Numbered from the stretch's first letter, positions 18,463-27,238 are shown. The stretch: 64,000 nt of DNA from Rhodobacterales bacterium HKCCE3408 (GCA_015689705.1 WVSN01000002.1:290036-354035), one strand, 5' to 3'. Translations and numbers: made by a program. The notes: a model not told the origin generated them from the letters alone.

Positions 18463-19365
18463 ATGGCACGCAGGAAGAAGGGCCGCGACATCCATGGCTG
18501 GCTGGTCGTCGACAAGCCGGCCGGCTTCACCTCGACCGCGGTCGTCAACAAGGTGAAATGGGCATTCGACGCGAAGAAGGCAGGCCATGCCGGCACGCTC
18601 GACCCGGCCGCGACGGGCGTCCTCGCCGTGGCGCTTGGCGAGGCGACGAAAACCGTGCCCTTCGTGACGGACGCTATGAAAGCCTATTCCTTCACGATCC
18701 GCTTCGGGCAGGCGACAGATACCGACGATGCCGAGGGCAAGGTGATCGCGGAAAGCGACCTGCGCCCGTCCGATGACGAGATCCGGGCCGCGCTGCCGGC
18801 CTTCGAGGGCGATATCGAGCAGGTGCCGCCGCAATACTCGGCCGTGAAGGTGGAGGGCGAGCGGGCCTATACTCTTGCGCGCGAGGGTGAGGAGATCGAC
18901 CTCGCTGCCCGCCCGCTCTTCGTCGAAAGCCTGACCCTGTCCGCGCGCCCGGACCCCGACACCGCCGAGCTGGAACTCGTCTGCGGCAAGGGCGGCTACG
19001 TCCGGTCCATCGCCCGTGATCTCGGGCGGGCGCTTGGCTGCCACGCCCATGTCACCACGCTCCGCCGCCTCTGGTCCGGTCCGTTCGACGTCGACTACGC
19101 CGTGAGCCTCGAGACCATCGAGGCGCAGGCCCGCACGCCCGAGATCGACGCGCTGCTCCTGCCGGTCGAAACCGGGCTCGCCGATCTTCCCCGCCTGACG
19201 GCAACCGAACTGGGTGCCGCGCGGCTCCGCAACGGCAATCCCGGCGAAGTCGCGACCGGGGCGGAATACGGTGCCGAGTGTTGGGCCGCCTATCAGGGCC
19301 GGCCGATCGCCGTCGGGACGTATCGCGGCGGCCTGTTGCACCCGAGCCGGGTCTTCAACCTCTGA
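18463..19365 (+). CDS. truB: tRNA pseudouridine-55 synthase TruB
   Basis: A 300-residue enzyme making pseudouridine 55 in the T-loop of tRNAs. The N-terminus [14 protein letters not shown] and the catalytic motif [14 protein letters not shown] (Asp47) are unmistakable, followed by [16 protein letters not shown] and [15 protein letters not shown]. The ATG at 18463 has GGGAG upstream. It lies 31 bp after the DUF2233 gene in the rbfA operon. In many bacteria rpsO and pnp follow truB directly. Here about 3.5 kb of other genes separate truB from rpsO. Confidence 0.97.
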   Translation: MARRKKGRDIHGWLVVDKPAGFTSTAVVNKVKWAFDAKKAGHAGTLDPAATGVLAVALGEATKTVPFVTDAMKAYSFTIRFGQATDTDDAEGKVIAESDLRPSDDEIRAALPAFEGDIEQVPPQYSAVKVEGERAYTLAREGEEIDLAARPLFVESLTLSARPDPDTAELELVCGKGGYVRSIARDLGRALGCHAHVTTLRRLWSGPFDVDYAVSLETIEAQARTPEIDALLLPVETGLADLPRLTATELGAARLRNGNPGEVATGAEYGAECWAAYQGRPIAVGTYRGGLLHPSRVFNL

Positions 19366-19487
19366 CGGCGACCTCGCGTCATCGTGTGACGCAAACCCCG
19401 AAATTGTGTTACGCTCATCGTGCGTTACGGGATCGCGCCCGGCACGGCGCCCCCGTTTCGGCAGCATGGCCGCACGAGGAGGGCGAC

Positions 19488-20348
19488 ATGACGCAACAGA
19501 CGATCGGCAATCCCGTATCCTGGATTTTCGGCACCGCCGCGGCGACGAGCGAACAAGTGGCCGAAGCCGCCGCTCGGCTGGCGGGCGAGGAGAACGCGCC
19601 GCCGCCCAAGGTCCAGACACTGACCATGCATGACATCCGCGAGGCGCTCCGGCTTGGCGTCGACGATTTCGCCGCGATGCGCTCGGACGTGATCTTCATC
19701 GTCGCCCTCTACCCGGTGATAGGCGTCCTGATGGCGATCCTCGCCTTCCACGCCAATTTCGCTCCGTATTTCTTCCCGGTCGCCGCTGGCTTCGCGTTGG
19801 TCGGCCCGGTTGCCGGCGTCGGTCTCTACGAATTCAGCCGCCTGCGCGAAGCCGGGCGCGACCCCGGGTGGGGAGATGCGTTCGGCGTCCTCGGCTCGCC
19901 CTCGATCGGTCCGATCGTGGCAATGGCGCTTTATCTCGCCGGCATCTACACCGCCTGGATGCTCGCCGCCTTCGGTATCTACACCCTGACCCTCGGACCC
20001 GAGCCGCCGGTCTCGCTCCTGTCGCTTCTGCAGGAAACGCTGACGACACCCGCCGGTTGGGCGATGATCGTGATCGGCTGCGCAGTCGGCTTCCTCTTCG
20101 CGCTCCTCGTCCTCGTGATCTCGGCGATTTCGCTGCCGATGCTGGTCGACCGCCCGGTCGGTCTGGTGCGCGCGGTCGCGACTTCGGTCGAGGTGGCGCG
20201 GACCAATCCGCGCGTGATCTGCGCCTGGGGCCTCGTCGTCGCCGCGATGCTTGTGGTCGGGGCGATCCCGCTCTTCCTCGGGCTTGTCGTCGTGATGCCG
20301 ATCCTCGGCCACGCGACCTGGCACCTCTACCGCCGCGCCGTCGCCTGA
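19488..20348 (+). CDS. DUF2189 integral membrane protein
   Basis: A 286-residue protein with a soluble N-terminal segment (about 1-60, ending TMHDIREALRLGVDDF) and six or so hydrophobic helices, including VIFIVALYPVIGVLMAIL, FPVAAGFALVGPVAGVGLYE and LVVAAMLVVGAIPLFLGL. The arrangement fits DUF2189, a family of inner-membrane proteins of unknown role. GAGGAGGG lies just before the ATG. The 122-bp region after truB could hold its own promoter. Confidence 0.85.
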   Translation: MTQQTIGNPVSWIFGTAAATSEQVAEAAARLAGEENAPPPKVQTLTMHDIREALRLGVDDFAAMRSDVIFIVALYPVIGVLMAILAFHANFAPYFFPVAAGFALVGPVAGVGLYEFSRLREAGRDPGWGDAFGVLGSPSIGPIVAMALYLAGIYTAWMLAAFGIYTLTLGPEPPVSLLSLLQETLTTPAGWAMIVIGCAVGFLFALLVLVISAISLPMLVDRPVGLVRAVATSVEVARTNPRVICAWGLVVAAMLVVGAIPLFLGLVVVMPILGHATWHLYRRAVA

Positions 20349-20388
20349 GCGCTTGCGCACGGGGTCGGGCCGGGCGATTGTCCGGCCC

Positions 20389-20895
20389 ATGCTGACCCGC
20401 AGTCACCAGAAGGGCGATGCGCCGTCCGAGGCGGTCTATTCGCCCTGCGAACGTTACCGCTACACCCTGACCCGGACCTGGGACCCGGCGGGGAAGCGGG
20501 CGCTCTTCATCATGCTGAACCCTTCAACCGCGACCGAGATCCAGAACGATCCGACGGTCGAGCGCTGCGAACGCCGCGCCCGCACGCTCGGCTTCGGTGC
20601 GTTCCGGGTGCTGAACATCTTCGCCTGGCGCGACACCGATCCGAAACTGATGCGCGCGGCCGAGGACCCGGTCGGCCCCGCCAACGACGCGGCGATCCTC
20701 GAAAGCCTCGACTGGGCCGATCAGGTGATCTGCGCCTGGGGCACACACGGCGCGCATCTGAACCGCGGCCCGGAGGTCGAACGGCTTCTGCGCGCGGCGG
20801 GCGCCGAGCTCTGGCACCTCGGGCTGACGAAGGACGGCCACCCGAAGCATCCGCTCTATATCGGTTACGGCGTCCAGCCCCAGAGGTGGGACTGA
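20389..20895 (+). CDS. DUF1643 protein
   Basis: A 168-residue protein of the DUF1643 family: RYRYTLTRTWDPAGKRALFIMLNPSTA, DPTVERCERRAR, GFGAFRVLNIFAWRDTDP and VICAWGTHG are family landmarks. No signal peptide or membrane segment. The function is unknown; the family occurs in bacteria and phages. The start at 20389 is the first Met after an in-frame GC-rich lead. The alpha/beta hydrolase gene begins 3 bp after its stop. Confidence 0.85.
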   Translation: MLTRSHQKGDAPSEAVYSPCERYRYTLTRTWDPAGKRALFIMLNPSTATEIQNDPTVERCERRARTLGFGAFRVLNIFAWRDTDPKLMRAAEDPVGPANDAAILESLDWADQVICAWGTHGAHLNRGPEVERLLRAAGAELWHLGLTKDGHPKHPLYIGYGVQPQRWD

Positions 20896-20898
20896 GCC

Positions 20899-21789
20899 AT
20901 GGCGATCCCCGGCTTCACAGAACATCGCGTCGCCACGAACGGGATCGAGCTGTCGGTCCACCGCGCCGGGTCCGGCCCGTCCGTCGTGCTCCTTCACGGC
21001 TTCCCGCAATCGCACCTCTGCTGGTCGGCCATCGCCCCCGACCTCGCGCGCGACTTCGACGTGATCGTCCCCGACCTGCGCGGCTACGGTGCCAGCGACG
21101 CGCCCGACAACGACCCCGAGAACCGTGCCTACTCCAAGCGCGAGATGGCAAAGGACATCGCGGGCCTCCTCGACGCCTTCGGGATCGTTCGGGCGCACAT
21201 CGTTGGCCATGATCGCGGGGCGCGCGTCTCCTACCGCTTCGCGCTGGACCATCCCGACCGGATCGAAAAGCTCGGCATCCTCGAGATCGTGCCGGCGGGC
21301 GACTGGTGGCGGAACTGGAACGCCGACACGGCGCTGGCCGCGTGGCACTGGACCTTCCTCGCCCAACGCGCGCCGCTGCCCGAGGAGATGATCCTTGGCA
21401 GCGGGACGGGTTTCGTCGACTGGTGCCTCGCGACATGGACCGCCGCGAAGGACCATTCCGCCTTCCCGCCCGAAGCGCTCGCCGCCTACCGGACGCAGGG
21501 CACAGATCCGGTTCGGGTCGCGGCGATGTGCAACGACTACCGCGCCGGTGCGACCTTCGACCGGGCGCTCGATACCGCCGACCGCGAGTCGGGGAGAACA
21601 ATCGCCGCGCCGATGCTGTTCCTCTGGGCTGAGACCGGATTCCCCTCCCGCACCGGCGACCCGCTCGGCCTGTGGCGGCCCTGGGCGCCCGACCTGCGCG
21701 GGGCGTCGATCTCCGGCACCGGGCACTTCATGCCCGAAGAGGTGCCCGGGAAGATCCTCGCCGAACTGCGTCCGTTCCTGGTCGCCTAG
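20899..21789 (+). CDS. Alpha/beta hydrolase, fluoroacetate/haloacetate dehalogenase-like
   Basis: A 296-residue alpha/beta hydrolase. The oxyanion loop VVLLHGFPQSHLCW is followed by GHDRGAR with nucleophile Asp105 and Arg106/Arg109, then WHWTFLAQ (His150, Trp151), which matches the halide-binding His-Trp pair of fluoroacetate dehalogenases. The catalytic histidine is His276 in GTGHFMPEE. The usual catalytic acid after strand six appears to be Glu129 (ILEIVP) rather than Asp. The Asp nucleophile separates it from esterases and supports dehalogenase or epoxide-hydrolase chemistry. The true substrate is not known. Confidence 0.82.
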   Translation: MAIPGFTEHRVATNGIELSVHRAGSGPSVVLLHGFPQSHLCWSAIAPDLARDFDVIVPDLRGYGASDAPDNDPENRAYSKREMAKDIAGLLDAFGIVRAHIVGHDRGARVSYRFALDHPDRIEKLGILEIVPAGDWWRNWNADTALAAWHWTFLAQRAPLPEEMILGSGTGFVDWCLATWTAAKDHSAFPPEALAAYRTQGTDPVRVAAMCNDYRAGATFDRALDTADRESGRTIAAPMLFLWAETGFPSRTGDPLGLWRPWAPDLRGASISGTGHFMPEEVPGKILAELRPFLVA

Positions 21790-22655
21790 GCTATCGGCGC
21801 CCGGTTCGGGATCAGTGTCACGTCCGACGGGTCCAGACCCTGCGCGCCAACGACATGCAGAACCGGCTGGCCATCCAGCAGGATCGCCGCGCTGCGTCCG
21901 TTGGCGAGGTCCGCCACCTCGATGACGGGGTCAGGGCTCAGCGAGGGATCGTAGACCACCTCGATCACGTCCGCGTTCCGGTCGAAGTCGGTGACGACCG
22001 GAACAGCCGCGCAGCTATCAGGCAGGTCATCCATGTCCTCGTCGAGGCCGAGCAGTCGGGCCATCGAGATCGCCCCGTCGATCCGGCCCACACAGGCTGC
22101 GTCGGGCGGCGGGTCATCCTGCGCACAGTAGGCGCGCAGTTCGATGTCTGTTGTCGAAACACCCGTCACCCCGCGCAGCACGACCATGAGCAGCCCGTCA
22201 CCCATCACCGCCGTCGATCCGGGTTCGATGGCAAGGTTGAGCGTGACGTCCGGCCGCGGTGCGCCGGCGTCGAAATCGAGCAGCAGCCGGTCCACGCCCG
22301 GCATGAAGTCGGAGATCACGGGCACGGTGCCGTAGCCGGCAATCGCCTCGTCTTGGCTGGCTGGCAGAAGGGAGCCGTCTGGCATGGGGTCGTCCTCCTC
22401 GGTCGGGTCGGTATCGGGATCATCGTCGTCGGTCAGGCCGCCGCCCGCATCGGCCCCGCGATCCGGCGGCCCGAGAGACGCGTCCGGTTCGTCCGCCCGC
22501 GGCCCGGATACTGGGCCGACCAGGCTGTTCAGAGCCAGCCCGGAGCAGATGAGCGCGAGAAATCCGGAGGCGAAGAGCATCGGGGCCATAGGTCTGTTCA
22601 GGAACGGAAACGGGCGCGGACCCTGGTCGACCGGGCCGCGGATGCCTTCTGACAT
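21786..22655 (-). CDS. Membrane-anchored or exported protein with acidic linker and two-unit repeat
   Basis: A protein of about 289 residues with one hydrophobic segment (MLFASGFLALICSGLALNSLVG), a very acidic Asp/Glu/Pro/Gly linker, and two related units beginning VPVISDFMPGVDRLLLDF and VPVVTDFDRNADVIEVVY, each ending in a strand such as LLMVVLRGVTG or VLHVVGAQGLD. The units resemble the DF-x-G-x-D modules that accompany type I-secreted calcium-binding proteins in Rhodobacterales. The start is uncertain: in-frame ATGs exist at 22703, 22655 and 22589, none with a convincing Shine-Dalgarno. It overlaps the convergent hydrolase gene by 4 bp. Confidence 0.6.
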   Translation of the reverse strand: MSEGIRGPVDQGPRPFPFLNRPMAPMLFASGFLALICSGLALNSLVGPVSGPRADEPDASLGPPDRGADAGGGLTDDDDPDTDPTEEDDPMPDGSLLPASQDEAIAGYGTVPVISDFMPGVDRLLLDFDAGAPRPDVTLNLAIEPGSTAVMGDGLLMVVLRGVTGVSTTDIELRAYCAQDDPPPDAACVGRIDGAISMARLLGLDEDMDDLPDSCAAVPVVTDFDRNADVIEVVYDPSLSPDPVIEVADLANGRSAAILLDGQPVLHVVGAQGLDPSDVTLIPNRAPIA

Positions 22656-22887
22656 CGGCCAGATCCGGCCCGGACAGTCGGGCCGACCCGGCGCGACCAT
22701 CATTGCGCCGCAGGCATTACCAAAACCTGAATCGACGCCGCCCCGCTCCGCAGTCTTCGCTTCAAATCCGCCGGGTCGAAATCGGGGCTTCCCATAGCGC
22801 CCGGCCTTGGGTATACGCGCGGCTTCTCCAAGGGCCCTGCTGGACGACATCCCGGCTTGCGCCATCGATCAAGGAAAGGAGACCCCG

Positions 22888-23157
22888 ATGTCGATTACTG
22901 CCGAAGAGAAGACCAAGCTCATCAAGGATTACGGCACGAAGGACGGCGACACCGGCTCGCCCGAGGTTCAGGTCGCGATCCTGACCTCGCGCATCGCCAC
23001 GCTGACCGAGCACTTCAAGACCCACGCGAAGGACAACCACTCGCGCCGCGGTCTGCTGAAGCTCGTCGCACAGCGCCGCAAGCTGCTGGACTATCTGAAA
23101 GGCAAGGACGAGGCCCGCTACCAGGACCTCATCCAGCGCCTCGGCATCCGCCGCTGA
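22888..23157 (+). CDS. rpsO: 30S ribosomal protein S15
   Basis: An 89-residue S15 with [47 protein letters not shown] and a C-terminal GIRR. It binds 16S rRNA and helps form the central domain and bridge B4. The ATG has an excellent AAGGAAAGGAG. The gene stands alone with its own terminator (23181-23211). The pnp gene, often its direct neighbour, is 7.5 kb further on. Confidence 0.98.
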   Translation: MSITAEEKTKLIKDYGTKDGDTGSPEVQVAILTSRIATLTEHFKTHAKDNHSRRGLLKLVAQRRKLLDYLKGKDEARYQDLIQRLGIRR

Positions 23158-23180
23158 TCCAGCGCAGAGCCGACCGGATC

Positions 23181-23211
23181 GACCCGCGGGCGAGAGCTTC
23201 GCGGGTCTTTT
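23181..23211 (+). terminator. Rho-independent terminator of rpsO
   Basis: GACCCGCG (23181-23188) pairs perfectly with CGCGGGTC (23200-23207) around an 11-nt loop, followed at once by TTTT. It lies 24 bp after the rpsO stop. A second small stem (GACATCC/GGATGTC, 23226-23242) follows without a U-run. Confidence 0.88.
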
Positions 23212-23310
23212 CTATTGCCGGTTCTGACATCCGCCGGATGTCGGCCCCGATCCCGCCGGGGACCCCGCCGCAAGTGCTGTGACTGGCCCCCCGGGACCGG
23301 ACCGGACCTC

Positions 23311-24120
23311 CTAAAGCCGCTGAAGGGGAATTCTGACGGAGATCGAGAAGACTTCGCTCGAATTCTCCCACGTGAGGGGCTGGACCGGCCGGCTCGCGCC
23401 GACATTCGCGATGTCGCCCCCCTCGGCCGTGCCGAGGTCGTAGTGCCGCCACGACGCTTCCAGTATTACCGGGCGCTGTCCCGGGCGGGTCACCTGCAAC
23501 GCCGCGCCCACGCCGATCGACCAGGCCCAGTCGGTGGTGGTGTTTGATCCGAAGACCCGCGTCGGCGCGCCGCCGCCCGGCGGGGCGGGATTGAAGCGGG
23601 TCCAGCTGTCCACGCGGTTCGCGGCGACGCCCAGGCCGCCGACGATGAAGGGCTGGAACACCGAGTTCGACCCCTGCGCCTCGAACGGCGCGTAGTAGAC
23701 GTTGCCCATCACGACCGTGCTGTGGAACGACCCGCCCGTGATGTCGGCATGTGGCGTTCCCGTGCAGGACGACCCGTCCGATGCCGAGGAACACGGCCCC
23801 GACAGGCCGAACTCCCCGGTGCGCATGAACGACAGCTCCCCCCGGAATCCGTTCTGCCAGTCGAAGCCGACGGCGATCGCCCCGTGCCCTGCTTCGACTC
23901 TTGCGAGATCGAAGGAGACCTGAGGGTCGCCCGCCCCGGATTGCCAGAAACCGTCATCGGGGTCGAGGAAATGACCACCGAACTCGAGCCGGACATAGGG
24001 TCCGTATGTCACGCTGGCGGTCTGTGTGCCAGCTGTCGGGGCCGGTGCGACTTGCGCGGCTGCCGGCGTCACGAGGACGCAGAGGCAGAGAGCGAAAAGG
24101 GAAGCCGATACCTTGTTCAT
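23311..24120 (-). CDS. Outer-membrane beta-barrel protein
   Basis: A 269-residue protein with a signal peptide ending in TPAAAQ, then alternating-residue beta strands: YVRLEFGGHF, AIAVGFDWQNGFRGELSF, TVVMGNVYYAPF, FQPFIVGGLGVAAN, WSIGVGAALQV, VILEASWRHYDLG, and a terminal FSISVRIPL. This is the pattern of small outer-membrane proteins of the Opa/OmpX-like group with about eight strands. It is too short to be a TolC-type channel. The start (MNKVSASLFALCL) was chosen for the signal peptide. It is last in a leftward series that begins with the ABC exporter genes. Confidence 0.75.
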   Translation of the reverse strand: MNKVSASLFALCLCVLVTPAAAQVAPAPTAGTQTASVTYGPYVRLEFGGHFLDPDDGFWQSGAGDPQVSFDLARVEAGHGAIAVGFDWQNGFRGELSFMRTGEFGLSGPCSSASDGSSCTGTPHADITGGSFHSTVVMGNVYYAPFEAQGSNSVFQPFIVGGLGVAANRVDSWTRFNPAPPGGGAPTRVFGSNTTTDWAWSIGVGAALQVTRPGQRPVILEASWRHYDLGTAEGGDIANVGASRPVQPLTWENSSEVFSISVRIPLQRL

Positions 24121-24225
24121 CCTGCTGATCCGTATGGCGCTGATCCGGCGCAATGCAAAGTTATCCACAGCTCTGCCGGTGTGAGAAGTCCCCTGCTTGC
24201 CAAGGCTCGCAGATGTTGCCGGAAG

Positions 24226-25038
24226 TCATCCGTGCCCCGCGACCACCGCCTGCCGGATCGCTTCGGCCCGTGCGGCCAGGTCGCGGGCCGCGGCTTCGCT
24301 CAGCGGCATGCCGAGGATGACGGAAACGGCATAGGCGGTCTCGGCCGTCACTGGAATTTCCTTGTCCGAGGCAATCCCGAGAAACGCCGCCATCAGCGTG
24401 TCGCGATCGTTCGAGATGCCGTAGCCTCGCAGGTCGATCTGTCCGTCCAGCGCGTCACGCAGCAGCGCGAGGTTCTGAAGCGGCGAGTCGATGAGTGCGA
24501 CCCGGTCCCAGTTCGTTGCCAGTTCGTCGGCCATCCGCGAGAGCGGAAGATTGTAGAACGCCGCGACGGCGGGAAGTTGGGCAAGCGCCTCGGCATAGGC
24601 GCGATCGATGACGCGCTCGGGCGAACGCGCCACGTTGAGCCGTCCTAGCTCCTGAACGGGCAGGCCGTCCTGGGCCCAGGGCGGGCGCTCGCCGCCCGGT
24701 CCGCCTTCGCTGCCGAGGCGACGACCCTCACCTTCCCCCTCTCCACGGTCTCCCGCGCCACCACCGGCGCCCGCGCCACCCTGATCCGTGCCGCCATGGC
24801 CTCCGCCGTCATGCCCTCCCTCACCTCCGTCGATCAGGATGTCGCCGTGGCTGCCGCCTTGGCCGCCCTCGTGATCGTGGCCGTCCTGCTCCGACGTCGT
24901 ATGCCCCTGCGCTTCGGCCGGCCGCGCGATCATCATCACCATGGCGGGCGGAACGGCCAGCGTTGCGGCCAGCGCGGCGCAGCCCAGGCCAGACAGGATG
25001 GGGCGGACGCCGGACAGAGAGTTCCGTGGGTAGGCCAA
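24226..25038 (-). CDS. Exported His/Gly-rich protein, tandem paralogue B
   Basis: 270 residues from a TTG start at 25038 that has GGGAG eight bases upstream (25046-25050). No ATG offers a signal peptide. The product begins MAYPRNSLSGVRP, has a hydrophobic export segment to PAEAQ, a 60-residue Gly/His/Asp-rich linker (DGHDHEGG, GGHDGGGHGG), then a 130-residue folded domain. That domain matches the next gene upstream along most of its length (IDSPLQNLA, RDALDG, ETAYA, terminal AGHG). I do not recognise the domain. The His-rich linker could bind metal ions, but this is speculative. Confidence 0.72.
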   Translation of the reverse strand: MAYPRNSLSGVRPILSGLGCAALAATLAVPPAMVMMIARPAEAQGHTTSEQDGHDHEGGQGGSHGDILIDGGEGGHDGGGHGGTDQGGAGAGGGAGDRGEGEGEGRRLGSEGGPGGERPPWAQDGLPVQELGRLNVARSPERVIDRAYAEALAQLPAVAAFYNLPLSRMADELATNWDRVALIDSPLQNLALLRDALDGQIDLRGYGISNDRDTLMAAFLGIASDKEIPVTAETAYAVSVILGMPLSEAAARDLAARAEAIRQAVVAGHG

Positions 25039-25109
25039 GGCGTTTCTCCCGTAACTGAAAACGGAACATCGCGCCGGGCCCGTGACCCGGCGCGACCTGA
25101 TCGGTGATC

Positions 25110-25898
25110 TCAGCCGTGACCGGCCAGCACGGCGATGCGGATCTCCTCGGCCGCTTCGGCCAGCGCCTCGGCTTCGGCCTGCGTCATCGGCATCTCGAAA
25201 ATCACACTCAGCGCGTAGGCGGTTTCCCACGTGATCTCGATGGTCTTGTCCGACGCGACGCCGAGCGTCACCGCCATTATGTCGAACGCATCCTGCGTGA
25301 TGCCGTAGTCGGACAGGTCGATGCTGCCGTCGAGCGCATCGCGGAAGATCGCGAGGTTCTGAAGCGGCGAGTCGATGAAGACGAGGCTGTCGAAGTTGAG
25401 CGAAAGCTCCGTCACCATCTGGTCGAGCGTCATGTTGTAGAAATCGGCCATGGTCGCGATCGTCGCCAGCGCCTCGTCATAGGCGCTGTCGAGAACGTGG
25501 TCCGGAGACCGCGCGACGCTCAGCCGTCCAAGCTCGACTTCCGGGATGCCTTCGGACGCCCAGGGCGGCTGTCCACCGCCGGAGCTGTCCGACGGCCCGC
25601 CGGCCTGTGGCCCGACCCCGTCGGAGTCGTCGCCCGGACCGCCCTGGCCCGCTCCGCCGCCGCCCTGATTGCCCTGGCCGGATTGCGCGCCCTGACCGCC
25701 CTGGCCTTGGCCGCCATCCGTGTCGCCCTGCGGCCCGCGCGGACCCTCGCCGTCATCCTGGGCGAAGGCGGTGGCCTGGAAGCCCGGCAGCGGCCCCGCG
25801 ACGCCCGCCAGCACGACCGCCGCGGCAAGAACGCCATACGACGCCGACCGGGCCAGCGCGCCAAGGATCCGGGTGTCCTCTCGAGTAGTCTGCGGCAT
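25110..25898 (-). CDS. Exported Gly/Gln-rich protein, tandem paralogue A
   Basis: 262 residues. AAGGAG precedes the ATG at 25898. A long N-region and hydrophobic segment (YGVLAAAVVLAGVAG) ending in ATAFAQ form the signal peptide. A linker of Gly, Gln, Asp and Pro follows (GGQGQGGQGAQSGQG), then GQPPWASEGIPEVELGRLSVARSP and the shared C-terminal domain (FYNMTLDQMVTEL, IDSPLQNLAIFRDALDG, ETAYALSVIFEMP, AVLAGHG). It is followed by its paralogue after 71 bp and preceded by the HlyD-type adaptor gene after 110 bp. The function is unknown. Confidence 0.78.
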   Translation of the reverse strand: MPQTTREDTRILGALARSASYGVLAAAVVLAGVAGPLPGFQATAFAQDDGEGPRGPQGDTDGGQGQGGQGAQSGQGNQGGGGAGQGGPGDDSDGVGPQAGGPSDSSGGGQPPWASEGIPEVELGRLSVARSPDHVLDSAYDEALATIATMADFYNMTLDQMVTELSLNFDSLVFIDSPLQNLAIFRDALDGSIDLSDYGITQDAFDIMAVTLGVASDKTIEITWETAYALSVIFEMPMTQAEAEALAEAAEEIRIAVLAGHG

Positions 25899-26008
25899 GT
25901 TTCACTCCTTCGCGCCGAACTGACATCGACTCGATATTGGCCGGTGGGAACGTGGGCTCATTGATCCCCGTCAACGGGCGGCGCGTGCCCCGACGCCGAA
26001 GCTCGACA

Positions 26009-27238
26009 TCATGGCCGGTCGGTCACGATCTCGCGCGGCTCGATCCGGGTTCCGGTCTCGACGGACGACCCGGGGTAGGCGATCACCCGTTCGCCTTCGT
26101 CCACCCCGGCGAGGATCTCGGCCCGGTCGCCCGACATGTGGCCGACCTCGACGGACCGTTGCGCCGCCCGGCCGTCCTGCTCCACGAACAGGGCCCACTC
26201 GCCCGCCGCTCGAAACAGCGCGCTTTGCGGGACCTGAAGCACGCTCTCCGCCTCCCAGGTGATCAGCGTGACGTAGACGCGGTACCGGTCGCCAAGGCCC
26301 GTGCGCTCCTCCGCGGGTGTCAGGATATCGAGGACAAGGGGAACGCGCTGCTCCTCGATCCCGAGGGCCGACACGCGGGTGAAAGCCGATGGTTCGATCT
26401 GCCGGACCTCGGCGTCCAGAACGGTATCACCGCCCCATCGTTCGATCCGGGCGGGCGTGCCGGGCGTCACGCCGACGGCTTCGTTGGACAGAAGGTCCAC
26501 GCGGATTTCGAGGTCGGTCGGATCGCCGATGGTCAGAAGATCGTCGCCCGCCGTGACCAGCCGCGCGCTTTCGTCGGCGAGATCGAGAACGACGCCCGTG
26601 CGCGGCGCCCGGATCTCGACGCAGCAGGAGCCCGCGCTGTCCGCGGCGAATGCGTCCGGGCCTTCGAGCTGCGCCTCCAAGCGGACGAGCGTGGCGCGCC
26701 GCATTTCCAGGTCGGATTGCGCCACGTCCCGCGCGGCGCGGGCCGAAAGCGCCGCCTGCTCGGCGTCTTCCAGCATGGTCGGCGCAAGGGTGCCGCGCTC
26801 GGCCAGCGCCCGGCTGCGGTCGAGTTCGGCTTCGAAGTGGCTCAGTTCCGACTCGGCGCGGGACAGGTTCGCCTCCGCCAGCCGGACCGCCGCCTCCGCC
26901 TCCGTGACGGAGGCTTCCGCCAGCCTGCGGGCGCGTGCATCCAGAAAGGGCGGCTCGGCGGGCTGGATCACCGCGAGCACGGTTTCACCGGCACGGACCG
27001 CGTCGCCGACATGGACCGGGGACCGCTGTGCCTCGCCGGTTACGGGGGCCGTGACGCGCCAGGTGTTGCGGACGCGGGTCATCCCTTCCGCAGACACGGT
27101 GACCTGGAGCGGCCCGCGCTGCACGGCGACGAGACCGACGAGAACCGGGGCGGGCAGAAGCGCCCAGACCAGCCCGCCAAGCACGAGAATGGCGACCACG
27201 GAAAGCGATACGGTTCGGACGGATAGGTGCACGGTCAT
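26009..27238 (-). CDS. HlyD/MacA-type periplasmic adaptor of an ABC exporter
   Basis: A 409-residue membrane-fusion protein. An N-terminal anchor (VSLSVVAILVLGGLVWALL) is followed by a lipoyl half-motif (VTAPVTGEAQRSPVHVGDAV), a long alpha-helical hairpin rich in Ala/Glu (about 100-190), the second lipoyl half (IRAPRTGVVLDL) and a beta-barrel domain (QVPQSALFR). Such proteins link inner-membrane transporters to the outer membrane. Its ATG overlaps the permease stop by 4 bp, so it belongs to the same operon as the ATPase and permease. Confidence 0.88.
   Translation of the reverse strand: MTVHLSVRTVSLSVVAILVLGGLVWALLPAPVLVGLVAVQRGPLQVTVSAEGMTRVRNTWRVTAPVTGEAQRSPVHVGDAVRAGETVLAVIQPAEPPFLDARARRLAEASVTEAEAAVRLAEANLSRAESELSHFEAELDRSRALAERGTLAPTMLEDAEQAALSARAARDVAQSDLEMRRATLVRLEAQLEGPDAFAADSAGSCCVEIRAPRTGVVLDLADESARLVTAGDDLLTIGDPTDLEIRVDLLSNEAVGVTPGTPARIERWGGDTVLDAEVRQIEPSAFTRVSALGIEEQRVPLVLDILTPAEERTGLGDRYRVYVTLITWEAESVLQVPQSALFRAAGEWALFVEQDGRAAQRSVEVGHMSGDRAEILAGVDEGERVIAYPGSSVETGTRIEPREIVTDRP

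Noticed and set aside
24161..24169. Perfect DnaA box TTATCCACA upstream of the beta-barrel gene, and a near match at 33642-33650
   Set aside because: Single isolated boxes without an AT-rich unwinding region or clusters; about one is expected by chance in 64 kb. Not an origin.
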